Source: Herbiconiux sp. L3-i23 | GTDB lineage: Bacteria > Actinomycetota > Actinomycetes > Actinomycetales > Microbacteriaceae | DNA length: 64,000 bases | NCBI RefSeq assembly: GCF_023734115.1 | Contig: NZ_AP025737.1 | Location: forward strand, 2,914,001-2,978,000 | Direction of reading: 5' to 3' | Part shown: in pieces, positions 34,051-42,199 of the stretch | Layout: the number at the start of each line of letters is the position of its first letter | How positions within the stretch are numbered: position 1 is the stretch's first letter | Translations under genes and position numbers: made by a program | Notes under the pieces: model-generated | Seen by the model: the letters and a program-made list of their open reading frames with translations, nothing else | Database searches by the model: none | What the model was told of the DNA's origin: nothing

Positions 34051-34667
34051 CCCCCGCCGTCTTCGGCCGCGGCCACCTGCGCCTCTACCTGCTCGCCCTG
34101 CTCGACGAGCAGCCGCGGCACGGCTACGAACTGATCCAGGCGCTGACCGATCGATTCGGCGGCACGTACGTGCCGAGCGCCGGCACCATCTACCCGCGGC
34201 TCGCGAAGCTCGAGGACGACGGACTCGTCACCCGGACCTCCGACGGGCGCAAGAGCGTCTACGAGATCACCGACGCCGGCCGCGAGGAGCTGCACCGCCG
34301 CGCGGGCGAGCTCGAGGGCATCGAAGGGCTCGTGACGGACTCGGTGAGGCACCTCGCCGACGAGGTCCGCCGCTCCGTCGACGACGCTATGAAGTCGCTG
34401 CGCGCCGAGCTCGCCGCCTCGACCCGTGAGGCGCGAGCCACCGCCAACGCCGACGCTCGCTCGGTGAAGCGCGACGAGGACGAAGCCCGTGTGGCCAGCC
34501 GGGTGCAGCTCCAGCTCGCCGAGGCGGCGCTCGCACGCTTCCGCGCCGAGCTGCGCACCGAGCTCCGGCAGGCCGTCGTGCATGACCGGGTCACCGCCGC
34601 GACCGTCGACGTGCTGCGATCCGGGCTCGACCAGGTGATGCGGAGTGTGCGCGAAACCCTGAAATGA
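34047..34667 (+). CDS. PadR-family transcriptional regulator
   Basis: A 206-residue regulator. The N-terminal PadR winged helix (residues ~10-85) shows RLYLLALLDEQPRHGYELIQAL, PSAGTIYPRLAKLEDDGLV and the wing GRKSVYEITDAGREEL. The C-terminal ~100 residues form a charged, helical, probably coiled-coil region used for dimerisation. Coupled by ATGA to the DUF4097 gene, it probably represses its own operon through the paired GATATATC boxes upstream. A related half-site lies in the RND-pump promoter 2.2 kb away. Confidence 0.92.
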   Translation: MTPAVFGRGHLRLYLLALLDEQPRHGYELIQALTDRFGGTYVPSAGTIYPRLAKLEDDGLVTRTSDGRKSVYEITDAGREELHRRAGELEGIEGLVTDSVRHLADEVRRSVDDAMKSLRAELAASTREARATANADARSVKRDEDEARVASRVQLQLAEAALARFRAELRTELRQAVVHDRVTAATVDVLRSGLDQVMRSVRETLK

Positions 34668-34695
34668 CGCCGCGAAGACCCCCGATGCGGGGTTC

Positions 34696-34724
34696 TTGAC
34701 AGGCAACCGGCGCGGAGTAGTGTT
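34696..34724 (+). promoter_or_regulatory. Promoter of the KimA-like permease (leaderless)
   Basis: A perfect -35 TTGACA (34696-34701), 16-bp spacer and -10 TAGTGT (34718-34723) place the transcription start at or within a base or two of the GTG at 34732, implying a leaderless mRNA. A short hairpin with CCCC/GGGG arms (34678-34693) just upstream could terminate the padR operon. Confidence 0.75.
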
Positions 34725-34731
34725 CTCGCTC

Positions 34732-36876
34732 GTGACTCAGACCCCCGAGGTCGGCGAAGCCGCTGGCGGAAGCACGATCAAGCGCTGGCTGATCGGCGAG
34801 AAGCTGCCGAGCGATCAGCTCGAAGGCCAGCTGCTGTCGAAGCGATTCGCGCTTCCGATCTTCGCCAGCGACCCGCTCTCGTCGGTCGCCTACGCGCCCC
34901 AGGAACTGCTGATGCTGCTCCTCCTCGGCGGGCTCGCCTTCCTGAGCTTCGCGCCGTGGGTCGCGGCCGCGGTCGTCATCCTGCTCATCGTCGTCGTCGC
35001 CTCGTACCGGCAGCTCATCAAGGCCTATCCATCGGGCGGCGGCGACTACGAGGTGGCGAGTAAGAACCTCGGCGAGAAGGCCGGCCTGGTGGTCGCGTCG
35101 GCGCTGCTCGTCGACTACGTGATGACCGTCGCCGTGTCGGTGGCATCGGGCGTCGACAACATCATCTCCGCGCTGCCGTTCCTCGCCCCGGCACGCGTCG
35201 AGCTGGCCATCTTCTTCGTCATCGTGCTCGCCGCCGTGAATCTCCGCGGGGTGCGGGAGTCGAGCAAGGCGTTCGCGGTGCCGACCTACCTCTTCGTCGG
35301 CAGCGTCCTCGTCATGATCGTGACGGCGCTGGTGCGCACCGCTCTCGGCGACGCACCCGTCGCCGAGAGCGCCGACTACACCGTCCAGGCCGAGCAGCTC
35401 AGCCAAGCAGGGTTCGTCCTGCTCCTGCTCCGCGCGTTCTCGAGCGGCTGTTCCGCGCTCACCGGCGTGGAGGCGATCTCGAACGGCGTGCCCGCCTTCC
35501 GCACCCCCAAGATCCGCAATGCGCAGCTGACTCTCGTCGCGATGGGCGCCATCGCCATCACGCTCTTCGCGGGCCTCACCGCTGTCGCCCTCATCTCCGA
35601 CGTGCACTACTCCGAGCACACCTGCGACCTCATCGGCTACGCGAACTGCGAGAGCGTGCCGCAACGCAGCCTCATCGCCCAGATCGCGGCGGCGACGTTC
35701 GGGGACTTCTCCGTCTTCTTCTTCATCATCCAGGCGACCACCGCGGCGGTGCTGCTGCTCGCCGCCAACACCGCGTTCAACGGATTCCCGCTGCTCGGCT
35801 CGATCATCGCCCGCGACGGCTACGCCCCCAAGGCGCTGTCCACCCGCGGCGACCGCCTCATCTTCAGCAACGGAGTGCTGATCCTCGCCCTCGCCGCCGG
35901 CGCCATCCTCATCGTCTTCCAGGCGAGCGTCACCGGCCTGATCCAGCTCTACATCATCGGCGTCTTCGTCTCGTTCACCCTCGGCCAGATCGGTATGGTG
36001 AAGCACTGGCTGCGCGAGCTACGCAAGCCGGGCGGCAGGGCTGGCTCCATCTGGGGCGGGCTCGCCATCAACGCCATCGGCGCCGCCATGACCGGCGGCG
36101 TGCTGCTCGTCGTTACCTACACGAAGTTCATCCACGGCGCGTGGATCGTCTTCGTCATCATGCCCATCCTGTTCCTGCTCATGCTCGGGGTGAACCGCTA
36201 TTACCGCGACGTCGAACGCGAGGTCGAGGTCGATTCGCACACCACGTTCGGGTCGGCCCACGATCACGCAATCGTGCTCGTCGGGCGCATGCAGAAGCCG
36301 ACCCTCAAGGCGCTCGACTACGCCATCGCCGCCCGGCACGAGAGCCTCGAGGCGGTGCACGTGTCGATCGACGACGACGCCACCGAACGGCTCGAGCTCG
36401 AATGGCAGCAGATGAACATCAAGGTGCCGCTGTGCGTGCTGCGCTCGCCCTACCGCGACATCGGCTGGCCGCTCGTGAAGTACATCCGGAAGCATCAGGA
36501 GCACGCCGGCGGCGAGGTCGTCACCGTCTATATGCCGTCGTACATCGTCGGACACTGGTGGGAGCGCCTGCTGCACAACCACAAGGCACGACGCATTCAG
36601 CAGAAGCTGGCGCTGCAGCACGGCGTCGCGATCGCGATCGTCCCCTGGTTGCTCGACTCGTCCGACCTCATCTACGGGCGCCGGTCGCGTCCGATCCCCG
36701 GTCAGGAGCGCCGCGGTGAGCCCGTGCGCCCGATGCCGCGCCGCCCGTTGCAGCCCGCCAACGACGAGGCCACCCGCTCGGCGGTGGCCACGGCCAACGC
36801 CCTCCGGCCGAAGGATCCCGACGTCGAACTGGTGAAGCAGCCCCCGCGCAACAAGCGCCAACCCCGCAAGAAGTAG
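34732..36876 (+). CDS. APC-superfamily permease, KimA (YdaO)-like potassium/amino acid transporter
   Basis: A 714-residue membrane transporter with about 12 hydrophobic helices in the first ~460 residues and a ~250-residue cytoplasmic C-terminal domain. The opening LPIFASDPLSSVAYAPQELLM matches the APC/KUP-like KimA group, which imports potassium with protons. The C-terminal part (HAIVLVGRMQKPTLKALDYAIAARHESLEAVHVSID) resembles a universal-stress/USP-like fold, as in KimA. The last ~60 residues are basic and disordered. No c-di-AMP riboswitch fits in the 64-nt upstream gap. The start is GTG 34732, at the predicted transcription start. Amino acid transport remains an alternative. Confidence 0.75.
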   Translation: MTQTPEVGEAAGGSTIKRWLIGEKLPSDQLEGQLLSKRFALPIFASDPLSSVAYAPQELLMLLLLGGLAFLSFAPWVAAAVVILLIVVVASYRQLIKAYPSGGGDYEVASKNLGEKAGLVVASALLVDYVMTVAVSVASGVDNIISALPFLAPARVELAIFFVIVLAAVNLRGVRESSKAFAVPTYLFVGSVLVMIVTALVRTALGDAPVAESADYTVQAEQLSQAGFVLLLLRAFSSGCSALTGVEAISNGVPAFRTPKIRNAQLTLVAMGAIAITLFAGLTAVALISDVHYSEHTCDLIGYANCESVPQRSLIAQIAAATFGDFSVFFFIIQATTAAVLLLAANTAFNGFPLLGSIIARDGYAPKALSTRGDRLIFSNGVLILALAAGAILIVFQASVTGLIQLYIIGVFVSFTLGQIGMVKHWLRELRKPGGRAGSIWGGLAINAIGAAMTGGVLLVVTYTKFIHGAWIVFVIMPILFLLMLGVNRYYRDVEREVEVDSHTTFGSAHDHAIVLVGRMQKPTLKALDYAIAARHESLEAVHVSIDDDATERLELEWQQMNIKVPLCVLRSPYRDIGWPLVKYIRKHQEHAGGEVVTVYMPSYIVGHWWERLLHNHKARRIQQKLALQHGVAIAIVPWLLDSSDLIYGRRSRPIPGQERRGEPVRPMPRRPLQPANDEATRSAVATANALRPKDPDVELVKQPPRNKRQPRKK

Positions 36877-36880
36877 CCGT

Positions 36881-36964
36881 TACCCCAGCGAGCGCGGTGT
36901 GTTGCTGCGAGCGCGCCTGTTCAGACACCCGCGGTCGGCGCAACACACCGCGCTCGCGAGGGTA
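36881..36964. repeat. 84-bp palindromic element, copy 1
   Basis: Arms GCGAGCGCGGTGTGTTGC (36888-36905) and GCAACACACCGCGCTCGC (36940-36957) match over all 18 bases around a 34-nt loop; imperfect outer matches extend to 36881-36964. It starts 4 nt after the permease stop. The same arms and the same loop length recur at 37948-38031 on the other side of the next gene. Confidence 0.9.
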
Positions 36965-36976
36965 TAAGGGTTTCGA

Positions 36977-36995
36977 CTCCCAGGCAGTCTGGGAG
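36977..36995. promoter_or_regulatory. Inverted repeat upstream of the SDR gene
   Basis: CTCCCAG (36977-36983) and CTGGGAG (36989-36995) are perfect 7-bp arms with a 5-bp centre, 44 nt before the SDR start. Its position, between the palindromic repeat and the gene, suits an operator. No regulator gene lies beside it. Confidence 0.4.
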
Positions 36996-37038
36996 AATCT
37001 CGGGGGTTCGTTGAGAAGCGGTGCCTAGCGTTGGGTGC

Positions 37039-37929
37039 ATGACCGATCTCTACGAGCCCACCGACGTCACCACCAAGTACCCGCAGCCGCCGTTCAAGGC
37101 ACAGCAGCAGCCGGTGCCCGGCAGCATCTTCGACATGGAGCCGCGCCCCGACCACGGCGAGGACAGCTACACGGGCTCGGGCCGACTGAAGGGCCGCAAG
37201 GCGCTCATCACCGGCGGCGACTCGGGCATCGGCCGCGCCGTCGCGATCGCGTTCGGCCGCGAGGGCGCCGACGTCGCCCTCAACTACCTCGACGAGGAGG
37301 CCCCCGACGCCGAGGACACCGCGAAGTACGCCGGCGACACCGGCAGCAAGGTCGTCCTCATCCCCGGCGACCTCACCGACGAGGCGTTCAACTCCGAACT
37401 GGTGGAGAAGACGGTCGCCGAGCTCGGCGGGCTCGACATCCTCGTGATGATCGGCGGCAAGATGCCGACCGTCTCCGGCATCGACGACTTCGACACCGCG
37501 GTGTTCGACGACCTGCTGAAGCTCAACATCCACTCGCTGTTCTGGCTGACGAAGGCCGCGAAGCCGCACCTGAAGCCGGGCGCCGCAATCATCACGACCT
37601 CGTCGATCCAGGGCTTCCAGCCCTCGCCGACGCTCGTCGAGTACGCCGTGACGAAGGCGGGCATCGCGAACTGGACCCGCGCCATGGCCGGACAGCTGGC
37701 CGAGGACGGCATCCGTGTGAACGGCGTCGCGCCGGGCCCGTTCTGGACTCCGCTGCAGCCGTCGAGCGTGCCGAACGAGAAGATCGAGAGCTTCGGCGAG
37801 GAGTCGACCTACGGACGTCCCGGTCAGCCCGTCGAGCTCTCGTCGACCTACGTGTACCTCGCCGAGCAGGCGTCGAGCTACACCAGCGGCGAGACCATCG
37901 CCGTCACGGGCGGCACCCCCGTCCACTGA
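37039..37929 (+). CDS. Short-chain dehydrogenase/reductase, YghA family
   Basis: A 296-residue NAD(P)-dependent oxidoreductase. An N-terminal extension of about 50 residues (PPFKAQQQPVPGSIFDMEPRPDHGEDSYTGSGRL region) is characteristic of the YghA branch. It is followed by the Rossmann motif ALITGGDSGIGRAVAIAF and active-site residues in TTSSIQ and YAVTKAG (Tyr-x3-Lys). The usual NNAG is replaced by MIGGK, also normal for this branch (VAGK in YghA). The start is ATG 37039; an upstream TTG or GTG is possible. These enzymes are often stress-induced, and the substrate is unknown. The gene is bracketed by two copies of an 84-bp palindrome. Confidence 0.9.
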   Translation: MTDLYEPTDVTTKYPQPPFKAQQQPVPGSIFDMEPRPDHGEDSYTGSGRLKGRKALITGGDSGIGRAVAIAFGREGADVALNYLDEEAPDAEDTAKYAGDTGSKVVLIPGDLTDEAFNSELVEKTVAELGGLDILVMIGGKMPTVSGIDDFDTAVFDDLLKLNIHSLFWLTKAAKPHLKPGAAIITTSSIQGFQPSPTLVEYAVTKAGIANWTRAMAGQLAEDGIRVNGVAPGPFWTPLQPSSVPNEKIESFGEESTYGRPGQPVELSSTYVYLAEQASSYTSGETIAVTGGTPVH

Positions 37930-37947
37930 CCCACAGTCTCACCGCCA

Positions 37948-38031
37948 TACCCCTGCGAGCGCGGTGTGTTGCATCGAGCGCTGGTGTTTGAACATCCGCG
38001 CTCGGAGCAACACACCGCGCTCGCGGGGGTC
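37948..38031. repeat. 84-bp palindromic element, copy 2
   Basis: The same 18-base arms as copy 1 (37955-37972 and 38007-38024) with a loop of the same length, 34 nt. The loop sequence has diverged but is still related. It lies between the convergent SDR and Lon-lipoprotein genes and touches the latter's stop codon, so it can serve as a bidirectional terminator. Confidence 0.9.
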
Positions 38032-39965
38032 TATTGCTGTCGGGTGTAGCCGCGTTCCGGGAAGCCGCCGGCGAAGGCGAGGATGCGGGCGCTGACGAAC
38101 GAACCCGCGTACTGCGAGATCGCCTGGAACTTGTCGGCAACGGCTCCCTCGCGCGCGACGCCCGCCTGCTCATACGCGCCCGTGGCCAGCACGGTGTCAG
38201 TCCCCTCCGCCGCCAGCACGCCGATGCCCTTGCCGAGCTGATCGCGACCGAGGTCGAGCGCGCGAGTGAGGATCGTGTCGGATCGGACGCCGACCAGGGC
38301 CAGGTTCTCGTCGAGGACGCCGTTGTTGTAGTACTTCTCGATCAGCACCGCATTGCGCGCGTAGTTGACGTAGCCGTAGCCGAGCGCCGCGTAGCTCGCG
38401 TTCGGGCTGTCGCCGATGTAGTCCTGGATCGCGGGCAACGACTGCTGTGCCGTGAAGGCGAGGGCGACCTCCAGGTCGACCGACCCGAGCAGGCCTCGGT
38501 AGACGTCGTTCGACTCTCCCCGTGACTGCGCCGCGGGCTGGATGACGCCCGTCTCGAACGCCGCCCAGTTGGCGTCGGCGGCGCGGCGGAAGAAGGACGA
38601 GATCGCCTCGAGGTCGGCGTCCTCAGCGATCGGCGCGCCGCCGTTGTCACGGCCCACCTCGAAGACGGCCTTCGAGAACTCCAGCTGACCACGCGCGAAG
38701 TCGTAGTAGATGAGCGGCATCAACGCGTCGGTGAGGACCTGCTCGGGCGTCGTGTACGCGGCGGACGAAATGCGATCGGCGATGGTCTGCAGCGACGCCG
38801 TCGCGTACTGCAGCAGGGCGAAGGCGTCGAACGCGTTGCCGTACGCGGCGATGAGGCCCTCGGCGTCGTTCAGGGTCTCGGGCGAGTAGGTGCCGAGCTG
38901 GTCGATGAACGCGTTGAACTCCGCCTCGGCCGTGGCCGACGCGTTGAGACGGCTGCCGATCACGTCGCCACCCTGGGTGAGGAGCTGCTGCAGCGTCGTG
39001 AAGGTCTCCGCGACCGCCTGCATGTAGAGCGCGGCGCTCGACGCCTCGAAGAACGCGCCACCCTGCAATCCCTGCGTCTGCAGATCGCGGGCACGATCCG
39101 CGTATCCCTGCGCCTCGGCGGGCAGGGTGCCCGCGCCCGCCTGGATGAGCGGATCGAGACCGGCGAAGTCGGCCATCGACCGGTCGAACCGGGCGAGCGC
39201 GGCATCGGTCGCGCTGCGGAACTTGTCGTAGCCGACGCCCGCCACCTTCGGCGTCACGCCCGCCTGAGGCGACGGCAGTTCCGCCCCGGTCAGCTGCCGG
39301 TACGCCTCGTAGATGTCGGCCACCTCGATGACCTCGACGTCGTTCTGGGCGCCGAGCGCGACGACGTCGACGAGCTCGCCCGCGGCGTTCGGCGAGTTGC
39401 GCTGCCCCGCGGGGATCAGGACGCGGGTCAGCTCCCCGGCGTCGATGACGCCCTGCAGCTTCTCCGGGATGCCGCCGACCGTGCCGACCGTACCCGTCGG
39501 GTTGATCGTGCCCGTCATCGTCGCCTCGGGGTCGATCTCGTCGCCGTAGAACATCGACAGCACGCCGACCGTGGTGAGCGCACCCGCACTCGGTCCGTCG
39601 ATGCGACCGTCGAACGCGAAACGGTAGGCGACGTCGATCGGCGCTCCGGTGAGCAGGGTCGCGACCGACACGGCGTTCCACGACGCGGCGCGGGTCATGT
39701 CGCCGATGCCGGCGACCTCGTCCTCGGAGATGTCGATCGCGAGTTCGCCGTCGTCGGACTCGCCGACCGAGATGCGCTGGGTCGCCACTCCCCCGGTGTC
39801 CCCCGCGGCGTAGAGCACCTTGAGTTCGACCGACTCGCTGCGGTAGCCGCCGTCGCCGCCGCTTCCGCCGAGCAGTTGCGGGATGTTCACGCAACCGGTG
39901 AGCGAGACGACGAGGACGGAGGCCAGGACTACGGCGAGGGAACCCCGCTTCGACGTTCGCTTCAC
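38031..39965 (-). CDS. Lipoprotein with Lon-type (S16) serine protease domain
   Basis: A 644-residue predicted lipoprotein: basic MKRTSKRG, hydrophobic core and lipobox LTGC with the cysteine at residue 25. Residues ~45-200 match the proteolytic domain of Lon. The nucleophile is S126 in DGPSAGALTTVGVLS and the partner lysine is K169 in GGIPEKLQGVIDAGE, exactly 43 residues apart as in E. coli Lon (S679/K722). There is no AAA+ ATPase domain. The remaining ~420 residues are helix-rich, Ala/Gln-rich and unrecognised. The start is GTG 39965. It would act outside the membrane without ATP, which is unusual for an S16 protease. Genes on either side do not suggest a substrate. Confidence 0.85.
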   Translation of the reverse strand: MKRTSKRGSLAVVLASVLVVSLTGCVNIPQLLGGSGGDGGYRSESVELKVLYAAGDTGGVATQRISVGESDDGELAIDISEDEVAGIGDMTRAASWNAVSVATLLTGAPIDVAYRFAFDGRIDGPSAGALTTVGVLSMFYGDEIDPEATMTGTINPTGTVGTVGGIPEKLQGVIDAGELTRVLIPAGQRNSPNAAGELVDVVALGAQNDVEVIEVADIYEAYRQLTGAELPSPQAGVTPKVAGVGYDKFRSATDAALARFDRSMADFAGLDPLIQAGAGTLPAEAQGYADRARDLQTQGLQGGAFFEASSAALYMQAVAETFTTLQQLLTQGGDVIGSRLNASATAEAEFNAFIDQLGTYSPETLNDAEGLIAAYGNAFDAFALLQYATASLQTIADRISSAAYTTPEQVLTDALMPLIYYDFARGQLEFSKAVFEVGRDNGGAPIAEDADLEAISSFFRRAADANWAAFETGVIQPAAQSRGESNDVYRGLLGSVDLEVALAFTAQQSLPAIQDYIGDSPNASYAALGYGYVNYARNAVLIEKYYNNGVLDENLALVGVRSDTILTRALDLGRDQLGKGIGVLAAEGTDTVLATGAYEQAGVAREGAVADKFQAISQYAGSFVSARILAFAGGFPERGYTRQQ

Positions 39966-40103
39966 TGAGGTGGATCCTCTCGCCGCGCATGCACTGGTGG
40001 GTTCGCAGGGCGCGCCAGCGGCTCGCCTGCGACCTCCATCAACCTAAACGGCGATCGGTCGACCGTCCAGCAAATGTCACATGAATGATGCGGGCTATGT
40101 GGG

Positions 40104-41024
40104 CTAGCCCTTCTCGGCGCCGCCGGTGGTGTTCATGATGCGGCGCTGGAAGATGAAGAACAGCACCGCGACCGGGATCGACATCAGGACCGCCGCCGCG
40201 AGTTGCAGGGGGTACTGGTTGCCGCTGCCCAGCTGACCCGAGACCAGGGAGGCGACACCCGTCGTCAGGGTGTTGAGGTCGGAGTCCTGGCGCGAGATCA
40301 CGAAGTGCGCGAACTCGTTCCACGATCCTTGGAAGCTCAGGATGAAGAGCGTGATGATCGCGGGGCGCGCCATCGGCAGCACGATTGTCCAGAACGTCCG
40401 GAAGATGCCGGCGCCGTCGATGCGGGCCGCCTCCTCGACGCTCTCGGGGATCGACTCGAAGAACTGCTTCATGATGAAGATCCCGGCCACGTCGATGACG
40501 AGCGGCACGATCATGCCCGCGTACGAGTTGTACATGCCGAGCTCTTTGAGGATCAGGAACCGTGGGATCAGCAGCACGACGTTCGGCACCGCCATGATTG
40601 CGATGAACGCGGCGAAGATGACGCCGCGGCCGCGGAAGTGCAGGCGCGACAGCGCGTAACCGGCGAGGGAGTCGAAGAAGACACGGCCGAGGGTGACGAT
40701 GACGGTGATCAGCGCCGAGTTGCCCGTCCACTGCAGCAGCGGGACCTCGGTGAAGAGCCGCTCGTACGCGGCGAACGACCACACCTCCGGCAGGAGGGAC
40801 AGCGGGTTCTGCGTCGCGTCCGCGTCGGTCTTGACGCTGCTCGCGATGGAGATGAGGAACGGGTAGATGTAGATCAGCGCGAGCGCGATCAGCATCAGAT
40901 AGCTGAGCAGGGCGGTCGCCCGCAGCTTCGCGGAGATGCCCTTCCGTCGGGGCGACGGGGTCACCGCGTTCTCGCCGATCGCCGCCGTGGTGAGGTTGCT
41001 CCCGCCGATCGCCGCGCCGCTCAT
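40104..41024 (-). CDS. Carbohydrate ABC transporter permease (MalG type), first sugar operon
   Basis: A 306-residue inner-membrane permease with six hydrophobic segments and the EAA coupling motif (ESVEEAARIDGAGIFRTFWTIVLPM, spans about residues 200-222). It forms the channel with the MalF-type protein encoded just upstream (ATGA overlap at 41021-41024). It is the last gene of the lacI-binding protein-permease operon. No ATPase gene is in the operon, so a shared MsmK/UgpC-type ATPase encoded elsewhere must drive it, which is usual in actinomycetes. Confidence 0.93.
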   Translation of the reverse strand: MSGAAIGGSNLTTAAIGENAVTPSPRRKGISAKLRATALLSYLMLIALALIYIYPFLISIASSVKTDADATQNPLSLLPEVWSFAAYERLFTEVPLLQWTGNSALITVIVTLGRVFFDSLAGYALSRLHFRGRGVIFAAFIAIMAVPNVVLLIPRFLILKELGMYNSYAGMIVPLVIDVAGIFIMKQFFESIPESVEEAARIDGAGIFRTFWTIVLPMARPAIITLFILSFQGSWNEFAHFVISRQDSDLNTLTTGVASLVSGQLGSGNQYPLQLAAAVLMSIPVAVLFFIFQRRIMNTTGGAEKG

Positions 41025-42115
41025 CGTGCACTCCCCTTACCCGCGGCCGCCAGCTTTCGGAACCTCTCATCCGCGCGCGCGGCCCGCCGGGCACCGGACC
41101 GTCCGAGATCCCGGTCGCGCAGCACCCAGCGCTGGAAGAGGGTGAGGGTCACGATGATGCCGAACAGGATGAACGAGATCGCGGCGCCCTGCCCCCACCG
41201 GAGATCGCTGAACGAGCGGTCGTAGGCGAGGAACGCGGGCGTCAGCAGTGTCTTGCCGGGAGCGCCGGCGCCGGTCAGGTAGATCTGGTCGAACACCTGC
41301 CACGTGCCGATGAGCCCCAACGTCAGCACGGTGAACAGGGTGGGCTTCAGCATGGGCAGCGTCACCGAGAAGAAGCGGCGGAAGGATCCGGCGCCATCGA
41401 CCATCGCGGCCTCATCGATCTCGGCGCCCACGTTCTGCAGCGCGGCGAGGAACAGCAGCATGAAGGTGCCGGAGGTGGTGAAGATCGCGAGGATGATGAG
41501 CACGCACATCGCGACCGACGGGCCGCTCAGCCAGTCCCACCAGGTGAGGCCCAGCAGGTTGCCGGAGTCGAGGAACGCGGGCGCCGACGTCACGCCGAAG
41601 GACTTCAGCAGGTTGTGCAGCACTCCGCTCGGGTCGGCGAACCAGTTGGGCCCGGAGACCCCGATCCAGGACAGCACCGCGTTGACCGCGCCGGAGCCGG
41701 TGAAGAGGAAGAGGAAGATCGTCGTGATCGCGATCGAGCTCGTCACCGACGGGAAGTAGAAGGCGGTGCGGAAGAATCCGCGGCCGCGGAGGATGCGCCG
41801 GTTGACCTGCACCGCGAGGAAGAGCGCGAGCGCGGTCTGCAGCGGCACCACGAGGATCACGTAGTAGAAGTTGTTGCGCAGCGAGACGCCGAAGTCGGTG
41901 CGTCCGAGGCCCTCGTCGAGCAGCACCTTCGAATAGTTCTCGCCGCCGACGAACGAGGAGTTCCCGAGCGGCGAGCCGAGCCCGTTCCAGTTCGAGACGC
42001 TCACGTAGAGGGCGAGCAGGATCGGGATCGCGAGGAACAAGCCCACGATGATGATGGCCGGCGAGACGAAGAGCCAGCCGTAGAGGCCCTCTTTGCCGCG
42101 GATGCCTTTGCTCAC
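41021..42115 (-). CDS. Carbohydrate ABC transporter permease (MalF type), first sugar operon
   Basis: A 364-residue permease with six predicted transmembrane segments, a long periplasmic-side loop (around NWFADPSGVLHNLLKSFG) and the EAA motif ALQNVGAEIDEAAMVDGAG. It is longer than most homologues (about 300 residues) because of that loop and a basic C-terminal tail. The start is GTG 42115. The 84-nt gap before it contains a perfect 14-bp stem-loop after the binding-protein gene. Confidence 0.92.
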   Translation of the reverse strand: MSKGIRGKEGLYGWLFVSPAIIIVGLFLAIPILLALYVSVSNWNGLGSPLGNSSFVGGENYSKVLLDEGLGRTDFGVSLRNNFYYVILVVPLQTALALFLAVQVNRRILRGRGFFRTAFYFPSVTSSIAITTIFLFLFTGSGAVNAVLSWIGVSGPNWFADPSGVLHNLLKSFGVTSAPAFLDSGNLLGLTWWDWLSGPSVAMCVLIILAIFTTSGTFMLLFLAALQNVGAEIDEAAMVDGAGSFRRFFSVTLPMLKPTLFTVLTLGLIGTWQVFDQIYLTGAGAPGKTLLTPAFLAYDRSFSDLRWGQGAAISFILFGIIVTLTLFQRWVLRDRDLGRSGARRAARADERFRKLAAAGKGSAR

Positions 42116-42158
42116 TCTCGCTTCGCTCCTTCTCGTGTCCAGGACGGATGGGGTGGGG

Positions 42159-42195
42159 TTCCGGGCCGGGGCGACGTGTCAGCCCCGGCCCGGAA
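42159..42195 (-). terminator. Perfect 14-bp stem-loop between binding-protein and permease genes
   Basis: TTCCGGGCCGGGGC (42159-42172) and GCCCCGGCCCGGAA (42182-42195) form a perfect stem with a 9-nt loop directly after the binding-protein stop. There is no T-run. Position and form match the element at 8147-8179 in the unrelated nucleoside operon, suggesting a common way of lowering permease expression relative to the binding protein. Confidence 0.7.
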
Positions 42196-42199
42196 GTGA

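Noticed and set aside
34696-34731. TTG start codon 36 nt upstream for the KimA-like permease
   Set aside because: That TTG is the first part of a perfect -35 TTGACA promoter box, and the added residues are not family-like.
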